Positions 35,107-45,240 are shown, numbered from the stretch's first letter. The stretch is DNA of 64,000 nt from Flavobacterium caeni (GCF_900101895.1 NZ_FMVF01000009.1:1-64000), one strand, 5' to 3'. Numbers and translations: made by a program. Notes: a model not told the origin generated them from the sequence alone.

Positions 35107-38100
35107 CTATTTTTTGCTTTCCAATTCCGACAGCCTGTGCAACACCTTTTGCAGCAAGGCCTCCTGCGCTTGGAGTTGTTTTTCGAGCGCCCTTTTTTTG
35201 TCGTTGAGTTCCTTGAACGCATTGACCGACGCGACCAGAACCGAATAGATGTTCAAATTCAAGTAACCGTCGTCATCGACGCCCACGGCTTCGGGAAAAA
35301 TATTTTTCACCTCTTGCGCGCTAAAACCTGCATATTCGGTGTCTAGTACTTGTTTTTCGAACGTTTTTTCGCCCACGTTTTTGTAATGGTAAACGATGGG
35401 TTGCAGCTTGACAATTTCAGACAATCCTTTGCCGTAATTGCCGTGAATGTTTTTGAGCCTTTCGTCGGATGGAACTGTCCAAGTGTTCGTGCCGGGCTTG
35501 CGGCCTTCGTCGAGCGACAATTGGAATTGTCCGCCGGGCGTAATGTTGCCGAGTGCCGTTCGTCCATTCTTGAGCATCAAAAAACCATTGCGCCGTTCGG
35601 TTTGCTCAACGATGCCGTCGTTGTTGCTGTCTATCGCATTGCCGATGACAAACAACCGGTCGGCACCATTGGCAGGACCAAACTCGGTAACGCCCGTAGC
35701 CGACGGCGTGAAATTGGCCGCTCCGATCCCGAAAACCGTTTCCCCAAAAGTATAAGCCGTATTCAAAATCCCGAAACCCATGGAATAATTTCCCGTCGCA
35801 CGCGATTGTCGTCCCCATGAAAGCGAACCCATGCCTTCGGCGACATTAGAAAAGCCCATGCTGGTACTAATCATGCCACTGGCACGCCCATTGTTCCCCA
35901 AAGCGACTGAATGATCGCCGCTGGCTTGGTTGCCATTTCCGAAACTGACCGAAAATTTGCCGACATTGTTCTCGTCCCATTCGCCCGCGCTGCACCTTCC
36001 TGCGCGGAACGCCGCTTTTCTGGGATTCCAAAAAAACTTAGAGCCGTCGCCGGCTGGAATGGTGGCGCCTGCATCCAAAGTACCTGTCGAGACGATGCCG
36101 TCGGTGCCATTGATCAGCAGTGCACCTGCATCTGCCGTGATGGTACGACCCAGGCCCGCGCCGCCAAAATCATACGCCTGATCGAGCGTTCCGCTGGCGA
36201 GCGTACCCACGGCGGTCCAAGAGGCCGTACCGTTGGCGTTGCTGGTCATGATACGACCATTGGCTTGTGTGCCGTCGACCATCCTGATTTTGCCGACCAC
36301 ATGCAACCGCTCTTGCGGCGTAGTGGTGCCGATACCTACATTCGTATCGGCGGTCGCGCTGTTGACGCCGTTGATACTGCCCAAAACCAATGAATTGCTC
36401 GCCCCTGCTTCGGCTCGTGCTCCTATAGCCGTAGCGTTGGTCAACGCACCCGCCGCCACGTCTGCCGCGGCGCCCAAAACAGTATTTGACGATCCTGTGG
36501 TGTTGGTGACCATCGCGGCATAGCCCACCGCCACGTTTCGGTCTCCATCGGAATTGGCTTGCAGGGTGTTGGCCCCCAAGCCCACGTTGAAACCGCCTGT
36601 AGTATTGACAGACATCGAATCTGAGCCCAGCGCGGTGTTTTTATAGCCGACTGAATTGGCCGTCAAGGCACTTTCGCCAATGGCGACATTTTCATTCCCG
36701 CCACTGTTGGCCGCCAACGCGCTTTCGCCAAAAGCACTGTTGAAAGAACCGGATACATTTGCCAGCAGCGCACGGTCGCCCACGGCCACGTTCCGCGTAC
36801 CTCCGGCGTTTTCGTGCAAGGCATCGGTGCCGATTGCTATATTTCTGGCGCCGATTGTGGTTTGCAGTGCATTGGTGCCAAGCGCGATATTGTTATTTCC
36901 GCCGTTGGTTGCAAGCGCATTGGTGCCGAATGAAACATTGCTACCGATACGCCCTGAGAGAACGCTGTTCCTTCTGAATACCAAATCGGCGTCGGTGGTG
37001 GTACCGATAAAATTGATCGACGGATTGGTCCCAGCATTTCCCGCCAGCCCCCAAGCATTCGTCGCCGAATTGACTTGCCAGCTTGCGGTACCGTTGGCGT
37101 CGCTGACCAAAATGCGGCCGGCGGCTTGACTGCCGTCCTGAAGTCTGAGGTTTCCGACAACATGCAAACGCGTCTGCGGTGTGGTGGTGCCGACACCCAC
37201 ATTGACGTTGCTTGTCGCCGAATTGACACCCGCCACACTGCCCAAAACAAGCGTATTGCTCGCGCCTGCAACGGCATAATTCCCGACGGCGGTGGCATTG
37301 GTCAACCCATCTGCGGCGACATCGGAAAAATAGCCGATGGCGGTATTGTGATTGCCGGTAAGGTTGCCGTCGAGCGCGCGGCGGCCAACGGCGGTGTTGT
37401 AGCTGCCGCTGCTGTTGTCGAGCAATGCTTGGCGTCCGATGGCGGTGTTTTGGTTGCCCGCGAGGTTGTTGCGCAGCGATTGGTATCCGTAGGCGGCATT
37501 CGATTCGCCCGAGAGATTTTCGAACATCGATGCGCGCCCGAAAGCTGAGTCGTAATAGCCATCTGCATTGTTCTGCAGCGCGGCATAACCTACCGCTGTA
37601 TTTTCATAGCCCGTGGTACTATTCGAAAGGGCCATTGCTCCTATAGCAGTATTGAAATTTCCGGTAGCTCCCGAATTGGACAATGCCGCAAACCCGAATG
37701 TGGTGTTCGTTTCTCCGAGGCGCCCTGAAAGTATGCCGCCACGCCTAAAACGCACGTCGGTGAGATCGGTGGTGCCGATAAAATTGGCGCTCGTGATTCC
37801 GGAATTGCCCGACAATCCCCAACTCGGAAACGGTGTGACGGGTTTCCAAAGCGCGGGATTGTTGTCCCAATAATAAAAACCAGGCAGTTGCGTCCCGAAA
37901 CCGTTGTTCATGAATACCAGCATGCCGTGTTGGGCAATCGTAGGATTGGTGGTGGGGAACGCATTGATCCGGGGAATCAAAATCCCGTCGGTGTTGGAGG
38001 GGGCGGCGGGATTGCTCGCGCGGATGTCGAGTTGGGCCTGTGGCGAAACGGTGTTGACGCCGACCTGCGCAAAAACAGGAATGGCGAAAAGCAGGACGAG

Positions 38101-38115
38101 TAAGTGTAGTCTCAT
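35107..38115 (-). CDS. Large secreted protein with YadA-head-like repeats and S74 self-cleaving C terminus
   Basis: 1002 residues with signal peptide (MRLHLLVLLFAIPVFA). Two long blocks of 14-16-residue repeats (NTAIG-x-x-AL-x-x-N-x-x-G type, about 140-285 and 395-560) look like trimeric left-handed beta-roll heads. Each block is preceded by a similar WGL(S/A)GN(S/A)G ... LSGR(L/I)G segment, so the protein contains an internal duplication. The C terminus is an intramolecular chaperone of the endosialidase type (peptidase S74) with VPSDERLKN, the Ser-Asp/Lys motif of self-cleavage, and a coiled coil at the end. No type IX sorting domain is evident. Probably a trimeric surface fibre. Confidence 0.8.
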   Translation of the reverse strand: MRLHLLVLLFAIPVFAQVGVNTVSPQAQLDIRASNPAAPSNTDGILIPRINAFPTTNPTIAQHGMLVFMNNGFGTQLPGFYYWDNNPALWKPVTPFPSWGLSGNSGITSANFIGTTDLTDVRFRRGGILSGRLGETNTTFGFAALSNSGATGNFNTAIGAMALSNSTTGYENTAVGYAALQNNADGYYDSAFGRASMFENLSGESNAAYGYQSLRNNLAGNQNTAIGRQALLDNSSGSYNTAVGRRALDGNLTGNHNTAIGYFSDVAADGLTNATAVGNYAVAGASNTLVLGSVAGVNSATSNVNVGVGTTTPQTRLHVVGNLRLQDGSQAAGRILVSDANGTASWQVNSATNAWGLAGNAGTNPSINFIGTTTDADLVFRRNSVLSGRIGSNVSFGTNALATNGGNNNIALGTNALQTTIGARNIAIGTDALHENAGGTRNVAVGDRALLANVSGSFNSAFGESALAANSGGNENVAIGESALTANSVGYKNTALGSDSMSVNTTGGFNVGLGANTLQANSDGDRNVAVGYAAMVTNTTGSSNTVLGAAADVAAGALTNATAIGARAEAGASNSLVLGSINGVNSATADTNVGIGTTTPQERLHVVGKIRMVDGTQANGRIMTSNANGTASWTAVGTLASGTLDQAYDFGGAGLGRTITADAGALLINGTDGIVSTGTLDAGATIPAGDGSKFFWNPRKAAFRAGRCSAGEWDENNVGKFSVSFGNGNQASGDHSVALGNNGRASGMISTSMGFSNVAEGMGSLSWGRQSRATGNYSMGFGILNTAYTFGETVFGIGAANFTPSATGVTEFGPANGADRLFVIGNAIDSNNDGIVEQTERRNGFLMLKNGRTALGNITPGGQFQLSLDEGRKPGTNTWTVPSDERLKNIHGNYGKGLSEIVKLQPIVYHYKNVGEKTFEKQVLDTEYAGFSAQEVKNIFPEAVGVDDDGYLNLNIYSVLVASVNAFKELNDKKRALEKQLQAQEALLQKVLHRLSELESKK

Positions 38116-38186
38116 GGGATTTTACTTTGCGGTAAAATTCTGACTTTATGATTGTGGGCGCAATACGATTATGGGCGTAGGGCTTT

Positions 38187-38217
38187 ATTGTTATTGTTTA
38201 TTGTTTATTGTTTATTT
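38187..38217. repeat. TTTATTG heptamer run upstream of the S74 gene
   Basis: Several TTATTG/TTTATTG units in tandem; on the minus strand (S74 mRNA sense) they read AATAAACAATAAACAATAA. The same composition precedes the start codons of yceI, murG and ftsW. The remaining intergenic DNA from 38116 to 38545 holds this run, repeat copy B and the rpsO promoter; no gene is seen. Confidence 0.65.
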
Positions 38218-38324
38218 TCAGTGAATTACAAAAAATTTCGCTTGTAGACATTGTTACTTTGGGATTGAAAAATACGCCAAAGCGCGTAGGGACGTTTTGC
38301 GAAGATTGACATGCCCGTGTGGAT

Positions 38325-38376
38325 GCGTTAGCGATAGAGGCAGGCACCGCGTGCGGCCGATAGCGCGGCCGCGGCC
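38325..38376 (-). repeat. Dispersed extragenic repeat, copy B (partial)
   Basis: On the minus strand the blocks GGCCGCGGCCGCGCTATCGG, CACGCGGTGCC and CTATCGCTAACGC match blocks of copy D (54640-54742). No central hairpin is retained, so it is probably a decayed copy. Confidence 0.45.
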
Positions 38377-38458
38377 AACAAACGCAAAACGAGGCAGAAA
38401 ACTTGTTCCGCGGAAACGCCCCAAAAAAAATTGATTTCGACAAACGACATTTAAAACA

Positions 38459-38489
38459 TTTGCAATTCCAAAAAATAAAATTACCTTTG
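38459..38489 (+). promoter_or_regulatory. Promoter of rpsO
   Basis: TTTG (38459-38462), 19 bases, TACCTTTG (38482-38489): an exact Bacteroidota -33/-7 promoter. About 56 bases of leader precede the ATG. Confidence 0.8.
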
Positions 38490-38545
38490 CGCACGAATTC
38501 GGAAAGTCCGGGTTCCTACATAATAATCATTTTAACAATATTAGC

Positions 38546-38815
38546 ATGTACTTAACATCAGAAGTAAAAGCTGAGATCTTCGCTAAACACGGAGGAAAAG
38601 CAGAGAACACAGGCTCTGCAGAAGGACAAATCGCTTTGTTCACATTCAGGATCAACCACTTGACCGAGCACTTGAAAAAGAACCGTCACGATTACAACAC
38701 CGAGCGCTCACTCGTGAAGTTGGTAGGTAAAAGAAGAAGCCTTCTCGACTACCTGAAAAAGACTGAAATCAACAGATATCGCGAGATCATCAAAGAATTG
38801 AATATCAGAAAATAA
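38546..38815 (+). CDS. rpsO: 30S ribosomal protein S15
   Basis: 89 residues, the standard length, with the family signature (LTEHLKKNRHDYNTERSLVKL ... GKRRSLLDYLKK). S15 binds 16S rRNA early in small-subunit assembly. As in many bacteria it is followed by pnp, but here a terminator separates the two. Confidence 0.97.
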   Translation: MYLTSEVKAEIFAKHGGKAENTGSAEGQIALFTFRINHLTEHLKKNRHDYNTERSLVKLVGKRRSLLDYLKKTEINRYREIIKELNIRK

Positions 38816-38820
38816 TCAAG

Positions 38821-38846
38821 AAGAGGTGCCAGCGCGCCTCTTTTTG
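38821..38846 (+). terminator. Terminator after rpsO
   Basis: AAGAGG (38821-38826) pairs with CCTCTT (38837-38842) with an inner GC stem, then a T run. Confidence 0.8.
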
Positions 38847-38917
38847 TTTTTACGTTCTTACAAAATACGCCGAATCCGAGAGGACGGGCGAACCGAAAAA
38901 AAGTAATGGTTTTTCAT

Positions 38918-38972
38918 TGGGTTTTAGATAACTACGCAACAACTACAACAACTACAACACAACTAAAACCCA
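38918..38972 (+). promoter_or_regulatory. Long-loop hairpin in the pnp leader
   Basis: TGGGTTTTAG (38918-38927) pairs exactly with CTAAAACCCA (38963-38972). The 35-base loop is almost free of G and made of CAACAACTACAACA-like units. It lies 24 bases before the pnp ATG. It could serve autoregulation by PNPase, as the leader hairpin of E. coli pnp does, but this is inference. Confidence 0.7.
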
Positions 38973-38996
38973 TTGTTTAATCATCAAAAATAACTT

Positions 38997-41282
38997 ATGA
39001 TTCCACAAGTTACGAAGGAAGTAATCGATTTGGGAGATGGCAGAAGCATCTCGATCGAGACCGGAAAATTGGCCAAACAAGCCGACGGTTCAGTAGTAGT
39101 ACGCATGGGAGACGCTATGTTGCTCGGCACCGTAGTCTCTGCCCGTAAAGCAAGTCCAGGCGTGGACTTTTTACCACTCACGGTAGATTACCGTGAAAAA
39201 TTTGCCGCAGCGGGCCGTTTCCCGGGCGGATTCTTTAAGCGCGAGGCGCGTCCATCAGACAAAGAGGTTTTGACCATGCGTTTGGTAGACCGCGTATTGC
39301 GTCCGTTGTTCCCCGATGATTACCATGCCGAAACGCAGGTGATGATCCAACTCATGTCGCACGACGAAACCGTAATCCCTGATGCATTGGCCGGTTTGGC
39401 TGCATCGACGGCTTTGGCTTTGTCTGACATTCCGTTCGAAACGTTGATTTCTGAAGTGCGTGTGGCGCGCGTTGACGGACAATTCGTCATCAACCCAAGC
39501 CCGGAGCAATTGGCGCTTTCAGACATCGACATGATGATCGGTGCGTCCGAAGATTCGATTGCGATGGTCGAAGGCGAGATGAAAGAAATCTCGGAGAAAG
39601 AAATGGTCGAGGCGATCAAATTCGCACACGAAGCCATCAAGGTCCAGATCGCAGCGCAAAAAAGATTGCAGGCGGCTTTCGGCAAGAAAGACATCCGCGA
39701 GTATGAAGAAGAGCGCACCGACGACGACATCAAGAAAAAAGTATACGATTTGTCATACGGCCAATACTACGCCATCGCGCAGGAAGCTTCGGCCAAGCAC
39801 GAACGTTCAGAGAAATTCAGCGCCGTAAAGGACGAAGTACTCGCTGCGTTTACCGAAGAAGAATTGCTCGAAAACGGGGATTTGGTTTCGAAATATTTGT
39901 ACAAGTCACAAAAAGAAGCCGTCCGCAACGTCATCCTCGATTTGGGATTGCGTCTTGACGGTCGTAAGACTACCGAGATTCGTCCGATTTGGTGCGAAAT
40001 CGACTACTTGCCACGCGCACACGGTTCGGCCGTATTTACCCGTGGCGAAACCCAGGCTTTGGCTACGGTCACTTTGGGAACGTCACGCGAGGCGAACATC
40101 ATCGATGCGCCGAGCGAGCAAGGCGAAGAAAGATTCTACTTGCACTACAACTTCCCGCCGTTCTCTACCGGTGAAGCAAGACCTTTGAGAGGTACTTCAC
40201 GCCGTGAGGTGGGTCACGGGAACCTGGCGCAACGTGCCTTGAAAAACATGATTTCTGAAGAAAATCCGTATACGGTTCGTGTGGTTTCTGAAGTTTTGGA
40301 ATCGAACGGTTCGTCTTCGATGGCTACGGTTTGTGCCGGAACTTTGGCGCTCATGGACGCGGGTGTGAAAATGTCGAAACCGGTTTCTGGTATTGCGATG
40401 GGATTGATCACAGACGGCGAAAGATTTGCCGTTTTGTCGGACATCTTGGGCGACGAGGATCACTTGGGCGACATGGACTTCAAGGTAACCGGTACCGCCG
40501 ACGGTATCACCGCTTGCCAGATGGACATCAAAATCGACGGTTTGCGTTACGACATCATGGAACAAGCGCTCGACCAGGCACGCGATGGCCGTTTGCACAT
40601 TTTGGGCAAATTGACCGAAGTGATCGAAACGCCGCGCGAAGATGTGAAACGTCACGCTCCGAAGATCATCATGGCTTCTATCCCATCAGACTTGATCGGC
40701 GCGTTCATCGGACCAGGTGGAAAAGTCATCCAGGAATTGCAGAAGAACTCTGGCACTACAATCGTAGTTACAGAAGCCGACAACTTGGGTATGATCGAAA
40801 TCTTGGGTACTTCTCCAGAAGGCATCGATATGGTTCTCAAGAAAATCGACTCTTTGGTGTTCAAACCGCAAATCGGAGAGATTTACAAAGTGAAAGTCAT
40901 CAAGATCATGGATTTTGGCGCGGTCGTAGAATACATGGACGCTCCAGGAAACGAAATCTTGCTCCACGTATCTGAACTTGCTTGGGAACGTACCGAAAAT
41001 GTTACCGATTTGGTAAACATGGGCGACGAATTCGAAGTGAAATACATGGGCATCGATCCGAAGACGAGAAAAGAGCGCGTGTCTAAGAAAGCGCTGACGC
41101 CACGTCCACCACGCGACGAGAATGCACCGCGTCCGGAAAGACGTGACGGCGACCGCGGACCAAGACGCGACGACCGTGGCCCAAGACGTGACGACAGACG
41201 TCGTGACGACCGTGGCCCACGTCCGGAAAGAAGGGAAAACAATGAAAACAAAGAATCCGGCGAGTCAGCTCCGCAGGAATAA
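38997..41282 (+). CDS. pnp: Polyribonucleotide nucleotidyltransferase
   Basis: 761 residues. Two RNase PH domains (first at about 15-145, second at about 320-550, with [19 protein letters not shown]), a KH domain ([17 protein letters not shown]) and an S1 domain ([19 protein letters not shown]). A C-terminal Arg/Asp-rich low-complexity tail of about 50 residues ([13 protein letters not shown]) is probably RNA-binding. It degrades RNA 3' to 5' using phosphate. A structured leader precedes it and a strong terminator follows. Confidence 0.97.
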   Translation: MIPQVTKEVIDLGDGRSISIETGKLAKQADGSVVVRMGDAMLLGTVVSARKASPGVDFLPLTVDYREKFAAAGRFPGGFFKREARPSDKEVLTMRLVDRVLRPLFPDDYHAETQVMIQLMSHDETVIPDALAGLAASTALALSDIPFETLISEVRVARVDGQFVINPSPEQLALSDIDMMIGASEDSIAMVEGEMKEISEKEMVEAIKFAHEAIKVQIAAQKRLQAAFGKKDIREYEEERTDDDIKKKVYDLSYGQYYAIAQEASAKHERSEKFSAVKDEVLAAFTEEELLENGDLVSKYLYKSQKEAVRNVILDLGLRLDGRKTTEIRPIWCEIDYLPRAHGSAVFTRGETQALATVTLGTSREANIIDAPSEQGEERFYLHYNFPPFSTGEARPLRGTSRREVGHGNLAQRALKNMISEENPYTVRVVSEVLESNGSSSMATVCAGTLALMDAGVKMSKPVSGIAMGLITDGERFAVLSDILGDEDHLGDMDFKVTGTADGITACQMDIKIDGLRYDIMEQALDQARDGRLHILGKLTEVIETPREDVKRHAPKIIMASIPSDLIGAFIGPGGKVIQELQKNSGTTIVVTEADNLGMIEILGTSPEGIDMVLKKIDSLVFKPQIGEIYKVKVIKIMDFGAVVEYMDAPGNEILLHVSELAWERTENVTDLVNMGDEFEVKYMGIDPKTRKERVSKKALTPRPPRDENAPRPERRDGDRGPRRDDRGPRRDDRRRDDRGPRPERRENNENKESGESAPQE

Positions 41283-41303
41283 TCATTTTCTTTCCAAATA
41301 GTA

Positions 41304-41338
41304 AAAACCCGATCAATCACTTGATCGGGTTTTATATT
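41304..41338 (+). terminator. Terminator of pnp
   Basis: AAAACCCGATCAA (41304-41316) pairs perfectly with TTGATCGGGTTTT (41321-41333), loop TCAC. Confidence 0.9.
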
Positions 41339-41471
41339 TTTAATAAATTGTTTGTCAGCAAGTTAAATGAAGTTCGATTGTTTTTTATCGTGCTTCTGCA
41401 AATTTTTTGTAACTTTTTGAAACCCCTTTACGTACAAGACCCGTACGCTCTTAAAAAAGGACACGAAAAAC

Positions 41472-42335
41472 ATGAGACAACTCAAAATTACCAAGCAGGT
41501 AACCAACCGGGAAACTGCATCTCTAGACAAGTACCTGCAAGAAATTGGAAAAGTCGATCTGATTACCGCCGACGAGGAGGTAGAATTAGCACAAAGAATC
41601 AAGGCCGGAGACCAAAGAGCACTCGAAAAGCTCACCAAAGCGAACTTGCGTTTCGTGGTTTCGGTGGCCAAACAATACCAGAATCAAGGACTCACCCTCC
41701 CCGATTTGATCAACGAAGGAAATTTGGGTCTCATCAAAGCGGCACAACGTTTTGACGAAACCCGAGGATTTAAGTTCATTTCTTACGCCGTTTGGTGGAT
41801 CCGTCAGTCGATTTTGCAGGCATTGGCCGAACAATCGCGTATCGTGCGTTTGCCGCTCAACAAAATCGGCTCGATCAACAAGATCAACAAGATGTATGCT
41901 TTGCTCGAGCAATCGAATGAGCGTCCGCCAAGTGCCGAGGAAATTGCAAAAGAGCTCGACATGACGGTCAACGATGTCAAGGAATCGATGAAGAATTCCG
42001 GTCGTCACCTGTCGATGGATGCGCCGCTCGTAGAAGGCGAAGATTCGAACCTGTACGACGTTTTGCGTTCGGGCGAGTCACCAAACCCAGACCGCGAACT
42101 GATCCACGAATCGTTGCGTACAGAAATTGAGCGTTCTTTGGAGACTTTGACGCCGCGTGAAGCCGATGTCGTTCGCCTTTATTTCGGGCTCGGCGACCAG
42201 CATCCGATGACGCTCGAAGAGATCGGCGAAACCTTCGATTTGACCCGCGAACGTGTGCGTCAAATCAAGGAAAAAGCCATCCGCAGGCTCAAGCATACCT
42301 CAAGAAGTAAGATTTTAAAGACTTATTTAGGTTAA
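41472..42335 (+). CDS. rpoD: Primary sigma factor RpoD/SigA
   Basis: 287 residues: the short Bacteroidota form without region 1.1. Region 1.2 starts at DKYLQEIGK, region 2 contains [15 protein letters not shown], and region 4.2 ends [18 protein letters not shown]. It directs RNA polymerase to the TTTG/TAnnTTTG promoters seen through this window. A short CGTAC/GTACG hairpin lies in the leader (41431-41446). A terminator follows. Confidence 0.97.
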   Translation: MRQLKITKQVTNRETASLDKYLQEIGKVDLITADEEVELAQRIKAGDQRALEKLTKANLRFVVSVAKQYQNQGLTLPDLINEGNLGLIKAAQRFDETRGFKFISYAVWWIRQSILQALAEQSRIVRLPLNKIGSINKINKMYALLEQSNERPPSAEEIAKELDMTVNDVKESMKNSGRHLSMDAPLVEGEDSNLYDVLRSGESPNPDRELIHESLRTEIERSLETLTPREADVVRLYFGLGDQHPMTLEEIGETFDLTRERVRQIKEKAIRRLKHTSRSKILKTYLG

Positions 42336-42479
42336 ATTTTTTAAATTTGTAGGTACAAATAATAATTTTGATTATGTTTGAAACCTGAACGAAATCTATT
42401 TATCGAAATTCTGGCACAGAATTTTCTATATAACCGCAACAACAGTCTGATTAACTGTTCGTTTTTTGATTGATGATTG

Positions 42480-42512
42480 AAACTCCGGCTGATTACCGGA
42501 GTTTTGTTTTTT
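42480..42512 (+). terminator. Terminator of rpoD
   Basis: AAACTCCGG (42480-42488) pairs with CCGGAGTTT (42496-42504), then TTGTTTTTTT. Confidence 0.9.
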
Positions 42513-42521
42513 TAAGCATTT

Positions 42522-42670
42522 GGGCGTTGCCTTTCACACCGGCCTACGCACCTCCTGGCTCCTCGCTAAAACAGTCCACTGGACTGTTTCTTAACGCTCG
42601 GCCCTGGCCCGCGCTTTCCGTTCCAATCTTTATTGTTTCGCTACGCCGCACAATAAAGGATTTTCACTTC
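42522..42670 (+). repeat. Dispersed extragenic repeat, copy C
   Basis: GGGCGTTGCC (42522-42531) opens the element. GCGCTTTCCGTTCCAATC precedes a 9-bp hairpin CTTTATTGT (42628-42636) / ACAATAAAG (42650-42658), and GATTTTCACTTC closes it. A second hairpin, AAACAGTCC (42569-42577) / GGACTGTTT (42581-42589), is embedded. No gene is seen in the whole 42336-42838 interval. Confidence 0.7.
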
Positions 42671-42765
42671 AAACGAAGTTCACTGAACACCTATTAAAAA
42701 TATTAACTCAGTGAAGTAATCGCTAACGCGACCATCTGCAATATCGACGCTTAATTTATCCCACA

Positions 42766-42820
42766 ACTTCGCGTTCTTTGCGAAAATCTTTGCTGCCTTT
42801 GCGGTAAAAAACTACTTTTG
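42766..42820 (+). promoter_or_regulatory. rpe promoter within a CTTTGCG repeat
   Basis: TTTG (42789-42792), 20 bases, TACTTTTG (42813-42820) form a good promoter 18 bases before the rpe ATG. The region 42766-42806 consists of CTTCGCG / CTTTGCG / CTTTGCT / CTTTGCG units, so the -33 box lies inside a short repeat. Confidence 0.65.
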
Positions 42821-42838
42821 CACAACAACACCACTACA

Positions 42839-43507
42839 ATGAAAAATACACTCATCGCTCCATCGGTATTGGCCGCCGATTTCGCCAACCTCCAACGCGA
42901 CATCGAAATGGTCAACAACTCCAACGCCGACTGGTTCCACATCGACATCATGGACGGCGTTTTTGTCCCAAACATTTCATTCGGCATGCCCGTTTTGGAA
43001 GCCATCACCAAGCACGCCCAAAAAACCATCGACGTCCACCTGATGATTGTCGATCCAGACCGCTACATCAAAACCTTTGCTGATTTGGGCGCCAACAACC
43101 TGGCCGTCCATTTCGAAGCGTGTACGCATTTGCACCGCACGTTGCAAGCCATCAAGGCCGAAGGGATGAAAGCGGGCGTTGCGCTCAATCCGCACACCAA
43201 CGTGGCGCTTTTGGAAGATGTGATCAACGATGTCGATTTGGTTTGTTTGATGAGCGTCAACCCAGGATTCGGCGGACAATCATTCATCGAAAACACGTAC
43301 CGCAAAATCCGCCAGCTCAAGGAAATCATCGCGCGCAACGGTGCGTCGACCTTAATTGAAATCGACGGTGGTGTCAACGCGCAAAATGCAGTCGCCTTGG
43401 TCGAAGCGGGCGCCGATGTTTTGGTGGCCGGAAACTTTGTCTTTCGCGCGCAAAACCCAACGCAAACCATCGCGGAACTTAAGGCGATGACTTCGCTCGC
43501 GGTTTAG
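42839..43507 (+). CDS. rpe: Ribulose-phosphate 3-epimerase
   Basis: 222 residues from the ATG at 42839; an in-frame TTG 7 codons earlier falls on the -7 box. TIM barrel with the metal ligand His in HIDIMDGVFVPN, DVHLMI, MSVNPGFGGQ and EIDGGVN. It interconverts ribulose-5-phosphate and xylulose-5-phosphate in the pentose phosphate pathway. Monocistronic, convergent with the DUF72 gene 26 bp away. Confidence 0.95.
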   Translation: MKNTLIAPSVLAADFANLQRDIEMVNNSNADWFHIDIMDGVFVPNISFGMPVLEAITKHAQKTIDVHLMIVDPDRYIKTFADLGANNLAVHFEACTHLHRTLQAIKAEGMKAGVALNPHTNVALLEDVINDVDLVCLMSVNPGFGGQSFIENTYRKIRQLKEIIARNGASTLIEIDGGVNAQNAVALVEAGADVLVAGNFVFRAQNPTQTIAELKAMTSLAV

Positions 43508-43533
43508 GGTTTGAACATCGACCTTTGCGTAAC

Positions 43534-44397
43534 TTATCTGGCAGGTATCGTCAGTGACAGCCCGAACTTTTCGTTCATCTTCTTGATGAAATGCCCGGCC
43601 AAAAGCGGCGACTCGAGCTCGATGTTTTGGTGTACAAAGAAATAGAGCTTTTGCAGGCCCTCGGCGCGCCACTTCTCGATCCGCTCGATCCAATCGTCAA
43701 GCCTGTCGACATCGGTAGGATGGTTCGCCCCTACGTAACGCACAAAAGCCTCGGGACCCGTGAGCCGCATGTGCAGCATGTCACGGCGGCCGGCCGTATC
43801 GACCACGATGTTGGCCATTTGAAGTTCCTCGAGCAGGTTGCAAAAACGATCCAAATTATCGGGCGCAAACCATTCGGCATTGCGCACCTCTACCGCGAGC
43901 GGAAACCCTTGCGGAAACATCCTGAGTGCCGCGTCGAGCTTCGCAAAATCCTTGGGTTTGAAATTGTCGTGCAGCTGTAAAAACGCCATCCCTAGTTTTT
44001 CCTGAAAGTTGCTCACCGCGTTCGAAAACGTCGCGATTGGTTCGTCTACATTGTTGAGCCGGCGGTAGTGCGTGATCAAATCGCTCACCTTGGGGAAAAA
44101 CTTGAACCCATCGGGGGTTTTCTCACGCCAGGTCTCGACCTGCTCCCATTTGGGCATGCCATAGAACGTGGCGTTGAGCTCGATGGAGTTGAACTGCGTC
44201 GCGTAATACGTCAGCTCGTCCTTGGTGCCGCGCGGATAAAAACCTTTCAAATCCGATCGGTTCCATTTGGCGCAGCCGATGTATACCTCGAAAGGCGCAT
44301 TGGTTTTGTTTTTTTCGAGTATCGCCTTGGTTTGTGGCGCATCGGGCGGAAGCGTAAAATCGACGGCTTCGGGGTGTTCTACTTGACCGAATTTCAT
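43534..44397 (-). CDS. DUF72 family protein (YecE-like)
   Basis: 287 residues. A TIM-barrel-like DUF72 pattern: YIGCAKWNRSDLKGFYP, YATQFNSIELNATFYG, FKFFPKVSDLITH, LAVEVRNAEWF and a final LYFFVHQNIE. Biochemical role unknown; several family members occur near DNA-repair or metal genes but there is no such context here. No signal peptide. Confidence 0.85.
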   Translation of the reverse strand: MKFGQVEHPEAVDFTLPPDAPQTKAILEKNKTNAPFEVYIGCAKWNRSDLKGFYPRGTKDELTYYATQFNSIELNATFYGMPKWEQVETWREKTPDGFKFFPKVSDLITHYRRLNNVDEPIATFSNAVSNFQEKLGMAFLQLHDNFKPKDFAKLDAALRMFPQGFPLAVEVRNAEWFAPDNLDRFCNLLEELQMANIVVDTAGRRDMLHMRLTGPEAFVRYVGANHPTDVDRLDDWIERIEKWRAEGLQKLYFFVHQNIELESPLLAGHFIKKMNEKFGLSLTIPAR

Positions 44398-44433
44398 GGT
44401 ATCGTTATTTATTGCAAGATAACGATTATTGCG

Positions 44434-45240
44434 TTACGCGTGTCGGTGGTTGAGCATCAGTTCTACATTGCGGTACAATTTCGGATGCTCCTGTTTGAAT
44501 TGGTCGGGCGTTTCGAAATAATGTTCGACCAGCACGGCAAGGAATTCAAAATCGTTTGTATAGGCATAGATCCTGAAATAGTTCGAATCGATGAGCTGTT
44601 GCCGCGTCGCGCCGCGAACCTCGCTGGTGATTCGTTTGTACATCCTGGCAAAAAGAATCGCGCTGCTGTCTTCATTTTGCGTGCCGTGGTAATGCACCAC
44701 ATGCGCAAACTCGTGCAACCCCAGGTTCAGGTTGTCGTTAGCGTCGAATCCGCTTTTAAAATCTTCCCAGGAGAACACTACCGCGCGGTGCCTTGGGTTG
44801 AATTCGCCTTTGTGGTATTCGTTGGTGATGGTCGACAGATAAACCGACGGATACACAATGATTTTATCGACGATCTCGAACAGGTAGCGACGCATGCCAA
44901 AGGTTAGCATGACGGCCGTGGCCGCAACCATGACACGCACCTCGTCGGTGATCACAAAACCTTCCTTGCCTACGAATTCGTGTTTTTTGATGAAACGCGC
45001 CACACGGTGCCTGAAATAACCCTGGTGCTTTTCGGACAGGTTGTTATAGAACGGAAATGCACGTCTCAGGATACTGGCCTCGGCATCGGTCAAGTCCTGT
45101 CGGTTGGGATAAAAGTGTACGTATATTGGCTTTTTAAAGACGTGCATGTACATTTCCTCGGTGACCGAAACAACAGTCAGTCCAACCAACCAAATTGTCA
45201 TCGCGATAACGACCAAAAAGATAAGCACAGCAAGTAGCAT
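44434..45240 (-). CDS. MtfA-type zinc-dependent peptidase with membrane anchor
   Basis: 268 residues from the ATG at 45240; an in-frame TTG at 45270 is possible but lies on a TATATTG promoter-like stretch. An N-terminal membrane helix (residues 1-26) is followed by a cytoplasmic or periplasmic metallopeptidase domain with HEFAH (His176, Glu177, His180) and a downstream EFLAVLVEHYFETP supplying the third ligand. MtfA of E. coli is a soluble aminopeptidase linked to sugar-uptake control. The anchored Bacteroidota variant has no assigned substrate. Confidence 0.85.
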   Translation of the reverse strand: MLLAVLIFLVVIAMTIWLVGLTVVSVTEEMYMHVFKKPIYVHFYPNRQDLTDAEASILRRAFPFYNNLSEKHQGYFRHRVARFIKKHEFVGKEGFVITDEVRVMVAATAVMLTFGMRRYLFEIVDKIIVYPSVYLSTITNEYHKGEFNPRHRAVVFSWEDFKSGFDANDNLNLGLHEFAHVVHYHGTQNEDSSAILFARMYKRITSEVRGATRQQLIDSNYFRIYAYTNDFEFLAVLVEHYFETPDQFKQEHPKLYRNVELMLNHRHA

